Assembly (NCBI GenBank): GCA_050116155.1
Contig: JASFPE010000383.1
Span: 1 to 5,736, forward strand
Reading direction: 5' to 3'
Length of the DNA: 5,736 bases
Source of the DNA: G020353355 sp050116155
GTDB lineage: Bacteria > Desulfobacterota > Desulfobacteria > Desulfobacterales > JAHEIW01
Part shown: in pieces, positions 5,454 to 5,736 of the stretch
Layout: each line of letters begins with the position of its first letter
Position numbering within the stretch: the first letter of the stretch is position 1
Program-made: the position numbers and the translations under genes
The notes under the pieces: generated by a model
Databases searched by the model: none
What the model saw: only the letters and a program-made list of their open reading frames with translations
What the model was told of the DNA's origin: nothing

Positions 5454-5714
5454 ATGGCCGAGGAAGAACAAGTCGGCGTGGTGGCAAAGTTTTTTGCCAA
5501 GCCAAGTGTCGCGGCGGTTAAGGTGACAGGGGGAAGCATAAAAAAGGGTGATGTGTTGAGATTTAGTGGCCACACCACCGAATTCTCCGAAGAAGTCACC
5601 AGCATGGAAGTGGATAATCAACCGGTCGAAGAAGCGAAAGCCGGCGATTTTATTGGCTTAAAGGTCAAGGAAAGGGTGAGAGAAAACGACCTGGTGTACA
5701 AGGTTGTCGAATAA
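5454..5714 (+). CDS. Small EF-Tu domain II-like protein (translation elongation factor-like protein)
   Basis: The 86-residue protein is a single beta-barrel resembling domain II of EF-Tu and related translational GTPases, with no GTPase domain. Family-type features in order are VGVV at 7-10, VAAVKV at 19-24, KKGD at 30-33, the GHTTEF segment at 39-44, PVEEAKAGDFIGLKV at 57-71 and a final YKVV. Similar 80-90 residue proteins occur in bacteria and archaea; their function is not established to my knowledge. A link to translation or RNA binding is inferred from the fold only. The start is set by AAAGGAGGT at 5439-5447; ATG 5451 would add one Met. An upstream in-frame ATG at 5301 would add 51 residues that look non-coding and lack family resemblance. 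The gene ends with TAA at 5712-5714 and no terminator is visible in the 22 bases left. Confidence 0.85.
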   Translation: MAEEEQVGVVAKFFAKPSVAAVKVTGGSIKKGDVLRFSGHTTEFSEEVTSMEVDNQPVEEAKAGDFIGLKVKERVRENDLVYKVVE

Positions 5715-5736
5715 TTTTAATTTCCAGAATGAAATT

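Noticed and set aside
1..5736. CRISPR array, tRNA, rRNA, insertion sequence or prophage attachment site
   Set aside because: No direct repeats with spacers, no cloverleaf or rRNA segments and no transposase or terminal inverted repeats were seen; the heptads at 5174-5264 are too short and contiguous for CRISPR.

Overview
The window comes from a Gram-negative bacterium, most likely a member of the Desulfobacterota (old Deltaproteobacteria). The signs are a lipoprotein signal with a clear lipobox, a periplasmic binding protein of the Ugp type, a possible sigma-54 promoter, a degenerate 7-base repeat block of the kind I associate with that group, and a stand-alone EF-Tu-domain-II-like protein. 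This assignment is inference; no rRNA or other decisive marker is present.

Layout: (1) Bases 1-331, minus strand, carry the first 110 codons of ugpB, the binding protein of the glycerol-3-phosphate / glycerophosphodiester ABC transporter; the gene runs off the left edge. (2) Bases 332-804 are a 473-base AT-rich divergent intergenic region with three perfect inverted repeats and a sigma-54-like -24/-12 element facing ugpB. (3) Bases 805-1833, plus strand, encode a lipoprotein glycerophosphodiester phosphodiesterase. (4) A 64-base gap holds a near-consensus sigma-70 promoter whose expected start of transcription falls at the start codon of the next gene. (5) Bases 1898-5008 encode a 1036-residue membrane protein: zinc ribbon, degenerate protein kinase domain, one transmembrane helix, intact trypsin/HtrA-like serine protease, then a long helical TPR-like tail with a charged coiled coil. 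(6) Bases 5009-5453 are non-coding and hold two oppositely oriented heptanucleotide repeat blocks and a small dyad. (7) Bases 5454-5714 encode an 86-residue protein resembling domain II of EF-Tu, behind a perfect Shine-Dalgarno sequence.

How the genes work together: the divergent pair ugpB / phosphodiesterase makes a coherent phospholipid-headgroup scavenging unit. The surface or periplasmic lipoprotein would split glycerophosphodiesters to glycerol-3-phosphate plus an alcohol, and the Ugp transporter would import the product, or the intact diester. The large protein appears to be a separately transcribed, inside-to-outside signalling device: a cytoplasmic zinc ribbon and pseudokinase are joined through one membrane helix to a periplasmic protease with a repeat scaffold. 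Its substrate and signal cannot be read from the sequence. The EF-Tu-like gene is a third independent unit.

The most unusual item is the pseudokinase-protease-TPR protein. Its kinase half has lost the beta3 Lys, the HRD Asp and the DFG Gly, whereas its protease half keeps a complete His-Asp-Ser triad.
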